Of a stretch of 64,000 nucleotides of DNA, positions 46,639-55,046 are shown piece after piece. Under the pieces are notes generated by a model. The model was not told where the DNA came from and searched no databases. It worked only from the letters and a program-made list of their open reading frames with translations. The position numbers and the translations under genes were made by a program. This stretch comes from Hymenobacter wooponensis (GTDB lineage: Bacteria > Bacteroidota > Bacteroidia > Cytophagales > Hymenobacteraceae): assembly GCF_004745865.1 (NCBI RefSeq), contig NZ_SRKZ01000003.1:248001-312000 (forward strand), in the 5' to 3' direction. How positions within the stretch are numbered: position 1 is the first letter of the stretch; the number at the start of each line of letters is the position of its first letter.

Positions 46639-46680
46639 CCAGGACACTGGCCTAGCACTTTCGCTAGGCCAGTGTCCTGG
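46639..46680. terminator. Perfect 18-bp hairpin containing two inverted GGCCTAG motifs
   Basis: CCAGGACACTGGCCTAGC (46639-46656) is the exact reverse complement of 46663-46680, loop ACTTTC. The arms each hold one copy of the over-represented 7-mer GGCCTAG, in inverted arrangement. No T-run follows, so it may be a factor-assisted or bidirectional terminator, and it recalls how DNA uptake sequences are placed as inverted pairs in some bacteria. Confidence 0.7.
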
Positions 46681-46725
46681 CACTTTCGTACTATAGCGCC
46701 CTGACTTTAGCCCTCTGCCCCACCC

Positions 46726-48432
46726 ATGAAAAGCTATTTCCAGGAGTTCCAGCGCCTAACGGAGAGCCGTAACTACGCCCCGCTTACCTCGCTCCTCGTA
46801 CCTAAGCCCGAGCATTTTAACTGGACGGCCGAGATTTTTGAGGACTTGCACACGGCTAGGAACCCAGAAAAAGAGGCGCTGATTCTGGTGAGTGATGAGG
46901 GCGAGGAAGAGCGTTACAGCTACCACACCCTGAGCCAACGTGCCAACCAGTTGCTCAACTACTGGCGCCGCCAGCAAATTGAGCCCGGCGCGGCGGTGCT
47001 GCTCATGGTGCCGGTGGTGGCCGAGCTGTGGTTTGCTTACCTGGCAGGCATAAAGGGTGGGCAAGTGCTGATTCCAACGGCCACGATTATGTCGGTGCCG
47101 GACCTGGCCTACCGCTTTGGGCGCCTACTGCCGGCCGTAGTAATTGCCGACGCTGAGAATGCCGAAAAGATTGATTTGGCGGAACAGCAGCTAGGCCAGC
47201 GCATCCAGCTGAAAATGCTGGTGGGCGCGGCCGAACGACCCGGCTGGGTAAGCTTCTCTGCCTGTGCCGCCGAGGCTACCACCGCCCTCGCCGCCCCCAC
47301 CCGCTCCGACGACCCGCTATTTCTGTTCTTTACCTCGGGCACCACGGGCATGCCCAAAATTGTAACGCACACCCACTTCTCCTACCCCGTAGGCCACCTC
47401 AGCACCGCCGCCTGGATTGGCCTAACACCCCACGATGTGCATTGCAACATCTCGCAGGCCGGGTGGGCTAAGTTTGCCTGGAGCAGCTTCTTTGCCCCGC
47501 TCAGTGTGGGTGCTACCTTACTGGTGTACCGGCAGAGCGGCAAGTTTGTGGCCGCGCCCCTGCTTAAGGCAGTGGAACAACAGCGCGTTACCACCTTTTG
47601 CGCGCCGCCGACCGTGCTGCGCCTGCTCATTCTGGAAGACCTAACCCAGTACCGATTCAGCTTTCGGGAGTGCGTGAGTGCCGGTGAGCCCCTCAACCCG
47701 GAGGTAATTGATGCCTGGCAGCGCGGCACCGGCTTGCTCATCCGCGACGGCTACGGCCAAACGGAAAGCACGGCCATGGTGTATAACCTGCCCAACGGCG
47801 AGGTGAAACAAGGCTCCATGGGTCTGCCGTCGTTTCTGTATGACGTGGTGGTGGCAGATGAAACTGGGCAGGTGCTGGCCGACTACGAAGAGGGCCACAT
47901 TGCGGTGCGCATGGACACTGGCCGGCCCAATGGCATCTTCAAAGAATACTTCGGCGAGCCTGAACGGGGCGCCAGCGTGTTCCGTCACGGCCTGTACTAC
48001 ACCGGCGACAAAGCCTACCGCACGCCCGATGGGTACCTATGGTTTGTGGGCCGCGATGATGACGTGATAAAGTCGTCGGACTACCGGGTGGGGCCCTTTG
48101 AGGTGGAAAGCGCGCTGGTAGAGCACCCCGCCGTGGTGGAGGCTGCCGTAGTGGGCTCTCCGCATCCCATCAAAGGCCACGAAATCAAAGCCTTTATTAT
48201 TCTCCACCCGGCCGCTTCGGCCTCGGCGGCAGTAGCAAGCGAGCTGTTCAGCTTCTGCCGTGAGCAGCTGGCCCCGTACAAGATGCCGCGTATTCTGGAG
48301 TTCGTTGCGGAGCTGCCCAAAACCATCAGTGGCAAAATCAGGCGGGTAGAGCTGCGGGCTCAGGAAGCCGAACACCGACAAATGGGCGGCTCTACCAGAG
48401 AGCAGGAATACTTCTATCAGAAGACTACCTAG
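46726..48432 (+). CDS. AMP-dependent acyl-CoA synthetase (medium-chain/acetyl-CoA ligase-like)
   Basis: A 568-residue cytosolic ligase that activates a carboxylic acid with ATP to the acyl-adenylate and transfers it to CoA. Adenylate-forming motifs are FFTSGTTGMPKIVTHTH (P-loop), DGYGQTES (A5), YTGDKAYRTPDGYLWFVGRDDDVIKSSDYRVGP (A7-A8) and a catalytic Lys in PKTISGKIRR (A10). The N-terminus lacks the long acetyl-CoA synthetase extension, and the layout is like butyrate/medium-chain ACSM-type ligases. A link to IcmF (butyryl-CoA) is possible but not shown. Confidence 0.9.
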   Translation: MKSYFQEFQRLTESRNYAPLTSLLVPKPEHFNWTAEIFEDLHTARNPEKEALILVSDEGEEERYSYHTLSQRANQLLNYWRRQQIEPGAAVLLMVPVVAELWFAYLAGIKGGQVLIPTATIMSVPDLAYRFGRLLPAVVIADAENAEKIDLAEQQLGQRIQLKMLVGAAERPGWVSFSACAAEATTALAAPTRSDDPLFLFFTSGTTGMPKIVTHTHFSYPVGHLSTAAWIGLTPHDVHCNISQAGWAKFAWSSFFAPLSVGATLLVYRQSGKFVAAPLLKAVEQQRVTTFCAPPTVLRLLILEDLTQYRFSFRECVSAGEPLNPEVIDAWQRGTGLLIRDGYGQTESTAMVYNLPNGEVKQGSMGLPSFLYDVVVADETGQVLADYEEGHIAVRMDTGRPNGIFKEYFGEPERGASVFRHGLYYTGDKAYRTPDGYLWFVGRDDDVIKSSDYRVGPFEVESALVEHPAVVEAAVVGSPHPIKGHEIKAFIILHPAASASAAVASELFSFCREQLAPYKMPRILEFVAELPKTISGKIRRVELRAQEAEHRQMGGSTREQEYFYQKTT

Positions 48433-48623
48433 CGCGAGTAGCCTAAGGGCTGTGAGCAACTACACCACAGCCCGTCCTGTGGGGCAGGTGCAATGGTCCC
48501 AATTTTCAGCGAGTTACTGAGCCGACGCTAATCTGGTTGCAAGTAGCAACTCTTATTGGGGTGGCGCCCGTACCACTACGTATCCTGGCCTAGCGCTTTA
48601 GTGCCGGTTTAACTGTAAGTGTC

Positions 48624-48965
48624 TTGGCATCCTCTCCTCCCATTTCTCACTCGTCTCCCTCCTCTCATCCTGATGCGGTGCTGGGTATCAGCGACCGGTT
48701 GGCGCTGGAGCGCACCCGCCTGGCCAATGAGCGGACGATACTGGCCTACCTGCGCACGGGTATTGCGCTGGTGGTGGCTGGCTTTTCCCTGATCAACTTC
48801 TTCCGGGGCTATTTGTACGTATGGGTGGGCGTGCTGCTGGTGCCCGTGGGCTTCGGAACGGTTGTGCTGGGCTGGGTGAGGTTCCGGAACAAGCGCAACA
48901 CTATTCTAGGCGTATTGCACCGCCACCAAGCCCACAACAAAAGCACCTTGCTGGTGGAAGAATAA
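48624..48965 (+). CDS. DUF202 (YidH-like) membrane protein
   Basis: A 113-residue protein of the DUF202 family. The conserved LALERTRLANERTILAYLRTGIAL motif is followed by two membrane helices (ALVVAGFSLINFF and VWVGVLLVPVGFGTVVL). The only suitable start in frame is a TTG at 48624. The family is widespread in the inner membrane of bacteria and of unknown function. It is a single gene between the acyl-CoA ligase and the copper block. Confidence 0.88.
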   Translation: MASSPPISHSSPSSHPDAVLGISDRLALERTRLANERTILAYLRTGIALVVAGFSLINFFRGYLYVWVGVLLVPVGFGTVVLGWVRFRNKRNTILGVLHRHQAHNKSTLLVEE

Positions 48966-48997
48966 GCCCACGCTGCTCAGACAAGCACGTGGCCTAG

Positions 48998-49375
48998 CTA
49001 TTTCACGAGCAGGCTGCCGCGCAACATGCCCATGCCACAGGTAAACTCGAATCGGCCTTCCTGCTGGGGCAGCAGTTCAATGAGGGTGGTTTGGTAAGCG
49101 GGCAGCTCCCGCCGAATGCCAAAATCAGGGAACAGAATTTCTTCGGAGCAGCTGGCTTCCTCGTCGCGGTAAAAGTGTAGCTGCACGGGCTTGCCCTTTT
49201 CCACCTCAATTACATCGGGCGAGTAGCCTCCTTTTACCGTTACGTCAACCTCCTGCACACCCGTGGAGGAGGAAACGGCGCTAACCACCTGGCGGGTAGA
49301 GAAAAAGAAGTACCACAGCACGAAAGCAATCAGGCCTAGGCCTGCCAGGGTCACTATAATTTCAGAAGTATCCAT
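48998..49375 (-). CDS. Membrane-anchored cupredoxin-like protein
   Basis: A 125-residue protein with one N-terminal membrane helix (about 6-25, IIVTLAGLGLIAFVLWYFF) and a single cupredoxin domain (about 43-125). Putative copper ligands lie in EEASCSEEILFPDF and in FEFTCGMGMLRG, which has Cys and Met close together, as in CopA-associated cupredoxins. It starts 14 bases after the copper ATPase stop, in the same operon. It probably carries copper in the periplasm to or from the ATPase. Confidence 0.88.
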   Translation of the reverse strand: MDTSEIIVTLAGLGLIAFVLWYFFFSTRQVVSAVSSSTGVQEVDVTVKGGYSPDVIEVEKGKPVQLHFYRDEEASCSEEILFPDFGIRRELPAYQTTLIELLPQQEGRFEFTCGMGMLRGSLLVK

Positions 49376-49389
49376 CGGAGGTAGCAGAA

Positions 49390-51900
49390 TTAGCCTTGTG
49401 AGGTAGCGCCAGTGAAGGAGCGTAACCGCAGGGAGTTAGTGAGCACCGATACGGAGCTCAGGGCCATAGCCCCAGCCGCCAGCATAGGCGAAAGTGATAT
49501 GCCCAGCAGCGGATACAGCACCCCGGCCGCAATTGGGATGCCCAGCACGTTATAGATAAAGGCAAAAAACAGGTTCTGCCGGATGGTCTGGATAGTCTGC
49601 TTGGAAAGGTCGATGGCGGTTACCACGCCCTGGAGGTCGGAGCGCATGAGCGTGATGCCCGCGGCTTCCATGGCCACATCAGTGCCGCCGCCCATAGCCA
49701 GCCCGATGTCGGCCTGGGCCAGGGCTGGGGCGTCGTTAATTCCGTCGCCCACCATGGCTACCACGCGGCCCTCGGCTTGCAGCTCCTGCACTTTGCTGGC
49801 CTTATCCTGGGGCAGCACTTCCGCGAAGTAGCGTTTGATGCCCACCTGCTGCGCGATTTTTTCGGCCGTCTGGGGGTTGTCACCGGTCATCATAACCACT
49901 TCCAGGCCCATGGCCTGCAGGCGCCGAATAGCCGCGGCGGATGTTTCCCGCACCGTATCGGCCACGCCAATCAGGGCAACGCCCTGGCTCCCAATGGCAA
50001 CGTACAATACCGTTTTGGCCTGGCCTAGCAGCTCGGTAGCCTTGGCCGACAGTTCGGTGGGCAGCTCTATGCCAGCCTCCGCCAGTAGGCGCTGGTTTCC
50101 AATCACCACTTGCTCCCCGCCTACGGTAGCAGTAGCGCCGCGGCCCTCCACGGCCCGGAAGCCTTCCACAGACACGCGAGGCGCTTGCTGAGCCTCAGCG
50201 TAGCGCACCACCGCCTCCGCCAGCGGGTGCTCTGACTGGCGCTCCACGGCCGCCACCGCTTGCAGCACCTGGCCGGCCTCGTGGCCAGCAGCCACGGTGA
50301 AGTCGGTTACAGCAGGCTCTCCGCGGGTGATGGTGCCGGTTTTATCCAGCAGAATAGTGGTGACCTGATGCGCTTTCTCCAGGGCTTCGGCGTTGCGGAT
50401 GAGCACACCGTTCTCGGCACCCTTGCCCGTGCTGACCATAATGGCGGTGGGCGTAGCCAGGCCTAGTGCGCACGGGCAGGCAATAATCAGGACGGCCACA
50501 AAGTTGACCAGCGCCAAGGGGAACCGGGTAGCTTCCGGGGCCAGATCAAACCAGAGCAAGAAGGTGAGAATGGCAATGCACACCACCGTGGGCACAAAGA
50601 TGGCACTAACCTTATCGGCGAGGCGCTGAATGGGCGCCCGGCTGCCTTGGGCATCTTCTACCAGCTTCACAATCTGCGAGAGCATGGTTTCAGCGCCTAC
50701 TTTGGTCACGCGGAAGCGGAAGGAGCCGGTTTTGTTGAGGGTGGCCCCAAAAACCGTATCGCCCTCCTTTTTCTCCACTGGCAGACTTTCGCCCGTGAGC
50801 ATGGCCTCATCCACGGCTGAGTGGCCTAGCACCACTACCCCATCAGTGGCCACCTTCTCACCGGGCCGCACCACCACTACATCGCCGGGCCGTACCTGCT
50901 CAATCGGGAGGTCGATTTCCTGCTCCCCGTGTACTACCCGCGCGGTTTTGGCCTGTAGGCTCATCAAAGACTTGATGGCCGCTGAGGTTTGCGTTTTGGC
51001 GCGTTGCTCCAGCACCTTTCCGACCAAGATTAGGGCAATGATGGTGGCGGTGGTATCATAATAAACCTCCGGCATCAGGCCGTGCTGCATAAAGAAATGC
51101 GGGGCCACGGTGGCGGCCACACTGTAGAGGAAGGCGGCCCCAGTGCCCACGGCAATGAGCGTATCCATGTTGGCAGCCCGGTGCTTGAAGGCATTCCAGG
51201 CTGAGGTGTAAAACTCCCGGCCGCTGTAGAGCAGTACAGGTAAGGCCAGGGCCAATAGCACGTAGTTGAGCCCCTGCATGTTGATGCGGGCGGCTAGAGC
51301 CGGCCAAAGCATGACCATCGATAGCACCATCACCACGGCGGCTAATGCCACGGCTACCCACAAGCGGCGTTTCAGCTTCTGGTAGGCCACCGCTTTTTGC
51401 TCGTCCAGCTCGGCTTGGCGGTCGGCGGCGCTGGTATCGGGTGCGGCGGGCGCCGCTACGCCGTAGCCCGCTTTAATTACCGCCTCCTTCAGCGTTTCGG
51501 GCGAGGCCTGGCCCGGTAGGTACTCCACCGTCGCCCGCTCCGTAGCATAATTCACTAGCGCCTTGTGCACGCCGGGCGTGCGCGACAAGGACTTCTCCAC
51601 GAAGGAGGCGCAGGAAGCGCAGGTCATGCCCTCAATATCCAAGGTGGCCAGCGCAGTAGCCGCCGGAGTTTGCACGGGGGGTAAGGCCACCGCAGTTCCC
51701 GACTGGCCTAGCCGATTGGTGGCAGCCATAGCACCGGTGGCTTCTACCAGTTCAGGGTGAACATACTGAGCCGGATCTGCCTCGAACTTGCGCTGGCAGT
51801 TCGCGGAACAGAATACATATTCTTTAGTATCGAAGTGCGAACGATGCGTGGCCGAAGCTGCGTCAACCATCATTCCACACACTACATCTTGCTGATTCAT
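49390..51900 (-). CDS. copA: CopA-type copper-translocating P-type ATPase with YHS and HMA domains
   Basis: An 836-residue P1B-type pump exporting Cu(I). It begins with a YHS/TRASH-type metal domain (Cys8, Cys31, Cys35), then an HMA domain with GMTCASC (91-97), eight membrane helices, the CPC motif (475-477) in helix 6 and the phosphorylated Asp519 in DKTGT. The TGES and [10 protein letters not shown] motifs are intact. I chose ATG 51900 over 51942 because it matches the YHS-domain start ([13 protein letters not shown]). It forms an operon with the cupredoxin gene downstream. Copper tolerance is the likely role. Confidence 0.95.
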   Translation of the reverse strand: MNQQDVVCGMMVDAASATHRSHFDTKEYVFCSANCQRKFEADPAQYVHPELVEATGAMAATNRLGQSGTAVALPPVQTPAATALATLDIEGMTCASCASFVEKSLSRTPGVHKALVNYATERATVEYLPGQASPETLKEAVIKAGYGVAAPAAPDTSAADRQAELDEQKAVAYQKLKRRLWVAVALAAVVMVLSMVMLWPALAARINMQGLNYVLLALALPVLLYSGREFYTSAWNAFKHRAANMDTLIAVGTGAAFLYSVAATVAPHFFMQHGLMPEVYYDTTATIIALILVGKVLEQRAKTQTSAAIKSLMSLQAKTARVVHGEQEIDLPIEQVRPGDVVVVRPGEKVATDGVVVLGHSAVDEAMLTGESLPVEKKEGDTVFGATLNKTGSFRFRVTKVGAETMLSQIVKLVEDAQGSRAPIQRLADKVSAIFVPTVVCIAILTFLLWFDLAPEATRFPLALVNFVAVLIIACPCALGLATPTAIMVSTGKGAENGVLIRNAEALEKAHQVTTILLDKTGTITRGEPAVTDFTVAAGHEAGQVLQAVAAVERQSEHPLAEAVVRYAEAQQAPRVSVEGFRAVEGRGATATVGGEQVVIGNQRLLAEAGIELPTELSAKATELLGQAKTVLYVAIGSQGVALIGVADTVRETSAAAIRRLQAMGLEVVMMTGDNPQTAEKIAQQVGIKRYFAEVLPQDKASKVQELQAEGRVVAMVGDGINDAPALAQADIGLAMGGGTDVAMEAAGITLMRSDLQGVVTAIDLSKQTIQTIRQNLFFAFIYNVLGIPIAAGVLYPLLGISLSPMLAAGAMALSSVSVLTNSLRLRSFTGATSQG

Positions 51901-52087
51901 ATCAAAAACATCGAGCGGAAAGAATGCTTCTTTCCTCCTCACAAATCAACCGCCAACCAGGGTAATTGGCAGTACGGGATTCTGGATAAACATTATAGAA
52001 TTCCGTCTGGTGCCCCTGCCGATAGCAGCGCCATAAATCCTCCTATCACAGCTAGTTAGCTGACAAGCGAGTCTTAGCTTTATACAC

Positions 52088-53383
52088 CTACAGCTCGCCG
52101 AGGCGCTTGCCCTGTTCGCGGCCCAGGCGCAAGTGCTTGGCCTGCCCAATTACCTGCGCCGAGTAAATACCCCGGTGCCCCGAGAACAGGTAGGCCACTA
52201 CGCAGGCCAGTGCCAGGTAAATTCCGCCTTGCATGCCGAACAGTTCCAGACCCATGAGTGTGCAGGCGAGCGGAGTATTGGCGGCACCCGCGAAAACGGC
52301 TACAAACCCCATAGCCGCCAGTAAGGCCACTGGCAGCGGCAACACCACCGATAACGCACTGCCCAGCGTGGCGCCAATGAAAAACAGAGGTGTTACCTCG
52401 CCGCCCTTGAAGCCACAACCCAAGGTCAGGGCCGTGAGTAGCAGCTTCAAAATGAAATCGGTGGGCGGCAAGGGCATGTGAAAAGCCTCCACAATTACGG
52501 GCACTCCTAGGCCACTATAGCGGGCGGTGCCCAGGGTCCACACGGCCGCCACTACCAGCGCTCCGCCCAGCACCGGCCGCAGCGGGGCGTAGGCCACTCG
52601 CGCAAACTGCCGGCCGATCCAGTGGGTGAGTGTGGCGAAGCTGCGGGCAGTCAAACCAAATAAGGCACCGGCCAGCAAGGTGCACCCTAGCCCCAGCGGC
52701 GTGAGCGGCAACGCAGCCAGCTGCGGGTAGTGAGTGTGGCCTACGCCCCAGGCGCGCGTTACAAAATCGGCGCTGACGGCGGCCAGGAAAGCGGGCAGCA
52801 CGGCATCGTAGCGAATGGTACCCAACAGAAAAACCTCCAGCCCAAATACAGCACCCGCCAGCGGGGTTCCGAAAACAGAGGCAAAGCCAGCGCTCATGCC
52901 CGCAATCAGCAACAGGCGACGGTCGCGGGGGCGCAGGCGGAAGAGCCGGGTGAGCTGGTCGGCGAGGGCGCCCCCCATTTGTACGGCAGTACCCTCGCGG
53001 CCCGCTGAGCCCCCAAACAAGTGTGTGAGAAGGGTACCCCCTAGTACCAGAGGCACCAACCGCAGCGGAATAAGCGTGCGAGGCGCGTGCACTTCCTCCA
53101 GCACCAGATTATTGCCGCGCACCACCCTATCCCCGAAGTAGTGGTAGGCCACCCCAACAACCAGTCCGGCCAGCGGCAACAGGGCAATAATCCACTCGTG
53201 GAGCTCCCGATAGTTCGTCACCCACTCCAGCGAAACCAGAAACAGGGCCGAAGCCGAACCAGCCAGCACGCCAATCAGGATGCTGAGCACCAGCCAGCGC
53301 AGCATAAAGAACAGCGTAGCCGGCAAATTCAAGGCGCGCAGGCCCGAGAACAAATACGAAGCGGGAGTGTGACGGAGAGGCAT
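52088..53383 (-). CDS. CLC-F type fluoride/proton antiporter
   Basis: A 431-residue CLC-family membrane protein. Two signatures point to the fluoride-specific CLC-F branch: the usual GSGIP selectivity motif is replaced by GNNLV (90-94), with Asn at the anion-binding Ser position, and the gating motif reads GREGT (128-132, gating Glu130) rather than GREGP. A fluoride riboswitch directly upstream (53436-53495) strongly supports this. It should export F- using the proton gradient. The frame opens at 53422, but ATG 53383 leads directly into the mature-looking start; the choice is not certain. Confidence 0.93.
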   Translation of the reverse strand: MPLRHTPASYLFSGLRALNLPATLFFMLRWLVLSILIGVLAGSASALFLVSLEWVTNYRELHEWIIALLPLAGLVVGVAYHYFGDRVVRGNNLVLEEVHAPRTLIPLRLVPLVLGGTLLTHLFGGSAGREGTAVQMGGALADQLTRLFRLRPRDRRLLLIAGMSAGFASVFGTPLAGAVFGLEVFLLGTIRYDAVLPAFLAAVSADFVTRAWGVGHTHYPQLAALPLTPLGLGCTLLAGALFGLTARSFATLTHWIGRQFARVAYAPLRPVLGGALVVAAVWTLGTARYSGLGVPVIVEAFHMPLPPTDFILKLLLTALTLGCGFKGGEVTPLFFIGATLGSALSVVLPLPVALLAAMGFVAVFAGAANTPLACTLMGLELFGMQGGIYLALACVVAYLFSGHRGIYSAQVIGQAKHLRLGREQGKRLGEL

Positions 53384-53435
53384 GGGGCGAACAACACGAT
53401 GAAGCAAGCAGCAGCCCTGCATGGGCTACCGTTCA

Positions 53436-53495
53436 ATAGGAATCATCAGCGCAGAGCCGGGGCTGCTGGCGGTTCGCGGTGGAAATCCATCCCCG
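53436..53495 (-). promoter_or_regulatory. Fluoride riboswitch (crcB motif)
   Basis: On the minus strand the RNA reads GGGGATGG, ATTTCCACC, GCGAACCGCC, a variable hairpin (GCAG/CTGC stem) and the diagnostic GCTGATGATTCCTA. This matches the crcB consensus: a GAUGG loop, AACCGCC and CUGAUGA-x-UCCUA. The GGA of the loop can pair with UCC in the 3' part to give the known pseudoknot. It lies 53 bases before the antiporter start. The segment between (53384-53435) can form a hairpin with AGCCC and GGGCT arms and is the probable expression platform. Confidence 0.93.
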
Positions 53496-53504
53496 TATGC
53501 AGGG

Positions 53505-53533
53505 CAAATATAGAAAATGAGGCCTTAGTACAA
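53505..53533 (-). promoter_or_regulatory. Promoter of the riboswitch and CLC-F gene
   Basis: On the minus strand TTG (53533-53531), 18 bases, then TATATTTG (53512-53505): a perfect Bacteroidota promoter. The predicted start, about 53500, is 5 to 7 bases before the aptamer. Confidence 0.8.
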
Positions 53534-53740
53534 CAACCACCTAAGGCTCTCAACTGGTAGCAATGGTACTTTGTCAAAAGTTATGGAGCTGTTCTAGAGA
53601 CGCTTTTGACATCCTTTTCACCAAGCAACAACCTTATTCAATAGGCTGCGTTTAAGACCGGCTGCTTGCCCTTTACTGTGGCCCTGCCTGCTGGCTGCTA
53701 CCTGAGCCAGGCACACAAATAAATGATGCTTGCATAACAC

Positions 53741-53767
53741 TTTGTTAACTTTTGCGTAGTATCTTTG
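53741..53767 (+). promoter_or_regulatory. Promoter of the 45-codon gene
   Basis: TTTG (53741-53744) and TATCTTTG (53760-53767), a perfect -7 box. The 15-base spacer is shorter than the usual 17-23 bases, but no better -33 box was found. It lies 40 bases before the small ORF. Confidence 0.6.
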
Positions 53768-53807
53768 CAGTCAATAATCTGACTTACATCATTCTACATA
53801 AAGCATC

Positions 53808-53945
53808 ATGAAAAAGAGCACTGCTGCCGTTTCTTCTCTACTTGTTCTGGGAGGCCTGGGGTCATTGCGCTATCTGGCTGCTCAGGTACGTGACATGAAC
53901 CTGTTTTTCGACCTACGCGACGAGGAAGAGCTGCACTTCTGCTAA
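53808..53945 (+). CDS. 45-residue small protein in its own transcription unit
   Basis: Starts MKKSTAAVSSLLVLGGLGSL with a positive n-region and a hydrophobic stretch (residues about 8-26), then an acidic tail (DLRDEEELHFC) ending in the only Cys. The charge pattern suits export or a membrane anchor, with the acidic C-terminus as the functional part. A promoter ends 40 bases before it and a strong terminator starts 28 bases after it. I know no such family. Upstream to the left are the fluoride riboswitch and antiporter, facing away. Confidence 0.65.
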   Translation: MKKSTAAVSSLLVLGGLGSLRYLAAQVRDMNLFFDLRDEEELHFC

Positions 53946-53972
53946 GTGGTGCCTTCTTCCGACTTATACCTG

Positions 53973-54000
53973 AACTCCGCCCCTCCCGGCGGAGTTTTTT
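53973..54000 (+). terminator. Terminator of the 45-codon gene
   Basis: AACTCCGCC (53973-53981) pairs with GGCGGAGTT (53988-53996), loop CCTCCC, followed by T-run. Confidence 0.92.
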
Positions 54001-54336
54001 GCTTTTTACTCGCTTTCAGATAGTGGCTCTCGGAACCGAGAGCCAGACAGCTTGCCACCGATTTCGGCGGAACCGGTAAGTATAGATTTTTGGCTATCGG
54101 GTAGTTGGTTGATTGCTTTTTTGCCCGGTTGCGGGGAGTTGGGGTAATAATCCTGCTTTCATCATCAGGAGTTTAGCGGCTCGACATTAAAAAAAGCGCA
54201 TCCATTCCCGACAGTTTACTGTACTTCACAGTTCGGCGGCCCGCGCGGGACGCCAGTATCTCTCACCGCAGCCGGTGCAGCTGGCTCCCATCACAGGATA
54301 AAAAAGCCACGCACCGAAACGCATACTACACGGTTT
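54001..54336. other. Intergenic region with a tight 10-bp hairpin
   Basis: TGGCTCTCGG (54024-54033) and CCGAGAGCCA (54036-54045) make a perfect palindrome with two bases between. No T-run follows. The rest of the 336 bases before the isomerase gene is without ORF; a repeated CGGCGGAACC piece near 54068 also occurs near 61750. Role unknown. Confidence 0.4.
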
Positions 54337-54966
54337 ATGAACCTGACCAGCCTGAAAGAGCAGATCAGCTACATCATTGGGCGCGACATGGCCCGCAACT
54401 TCGCGCAACAAGGGCTCGACATTGATGTTGATACGTTTGCCCAGAGCATGAAAGAGGCCCTGGGTGGCGAGCCGAGCCGCCTCACGCCTGAGCAAATGCA
54501 AGCCGCCATGCAGCAGCTGCAGGAGCAGATGGGCGTGGGCCAGGAAGAAGACGAATCTCAAGACTCCAACTCTATGAACAACAAAGCAGAAGGCGAAGCT
54601 TTCCTCGCTGAAAACAAGAACAAGCCCGGCGTACAGACGCTGCCCAGCGGCCTGCAGTACGAAGTTCTCACCGAAGGCACTGGCAAGAAGCCCGGCCCTA
54701 GCTCGTCGGTTACCACGCACTACCACGGCACGCTCATCAACGGCAACGTGTTTGATAGCTCCTACCAGCGCGGCCAACCCGCTACGTTTGGTGTAAACCA
54801 GGTAATTGCTGGCTGGACAGAAGCGCTTCAGTTGATGCCCGAGGGCTCGAAGTGGCGCCTATACATCCCCTCTGACCTGGCCTACGGACGCCGTGGCGCC
54901 GGCCGCGACATCGGGCCAGACTCTGCGCTCATCTTCGACGTAGAGCTCTTGAAAGTCAATAACTAA
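54337..54966 (+). CDS. FKBP-type peptidyl-prolyl cis-trans isomerase (FklB/Mip-like, cytosolic)
   Basis: A 209-residue protein. The N-terminal helical dimerisation part (LKEQISYIIGRDMARNFAQQGLDIDVDTF, about 5-80) is of the FklB/Mip type, followed by a flexible acidic stretch and the FKBP domain (about 98-209) with SGLQYEVLTEGTGKKPG, VTTHYHGTLINGNVFDSSYQRG, VIAGWTEALQLMPEGSKWRLYIPSDLAYG and ALIFDVELL. No signal peptide is present, so it folds proteins in the cytoplasm. Conserved active-site Tyr, Phe, Trp and Asp positions appear intact. A long terminator follows. Confidence 0.95.
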   Translation: MNLTSLKEQISYIIGRDMARNFAQQGLDIDVDTFAQSMKEALGGEPSRLTPEQMQAAMQQLQEQMGVGQEEDESQDSNSMNNKAEGEAFLAENKNKPGVQTLPSGLQYEVLTEGTGKKPGPSSSVTTHYHGTLINGNVFDSSYQRGQPATFGVNQVIAGWTEALQLMPEGSKWRLYIPSDLAYGRRGAGRDIGPDSALIFDVELLKVNN

Positions 54967-54980
54967 TTCATTGACGCTGC

Positions 54981-55043
54981 AAGCCCCGCTATCTGGACTG
55001 GCTGCCCTTGTGGGCTGCTTTGCCGGATAGCGGGGCTTCTTTT
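54981..55043 (+). terminator. Long-loop terminator after the FKBP gene
   Basis: AAGCCCCGCTATC (54981-54993) pairs with GATAGCGGGGCTT (55026-55038), 13 bp, with a 32-base loop, then CTTTT. The GTG-started extension of the next gene would begin inside this loop, so that start was not used. Confidence 0.85.
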
Positions 55044-55046
55044 CGT

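Noticed and set aside
53414..53505. Nine-base complementarity between 53414-53422 and 53497-53505 as a riboswitch switching helix
   Set aside because: The upstream half overlaps the -7 box and predicted start of transcription, so most of it would not be in the RNA.
54226..54777. Leftward frame of 183 codons overlapping the FKBP gene
   Set aside because: The rightward FKBP domain is clear; the other frame has no recognisable protein features.
55008..55046. GTG start for the membrane orphan before kup
   Set aside because: It would start inside the terminator loop of the FKBP gene; the ATG at 55047 is better.
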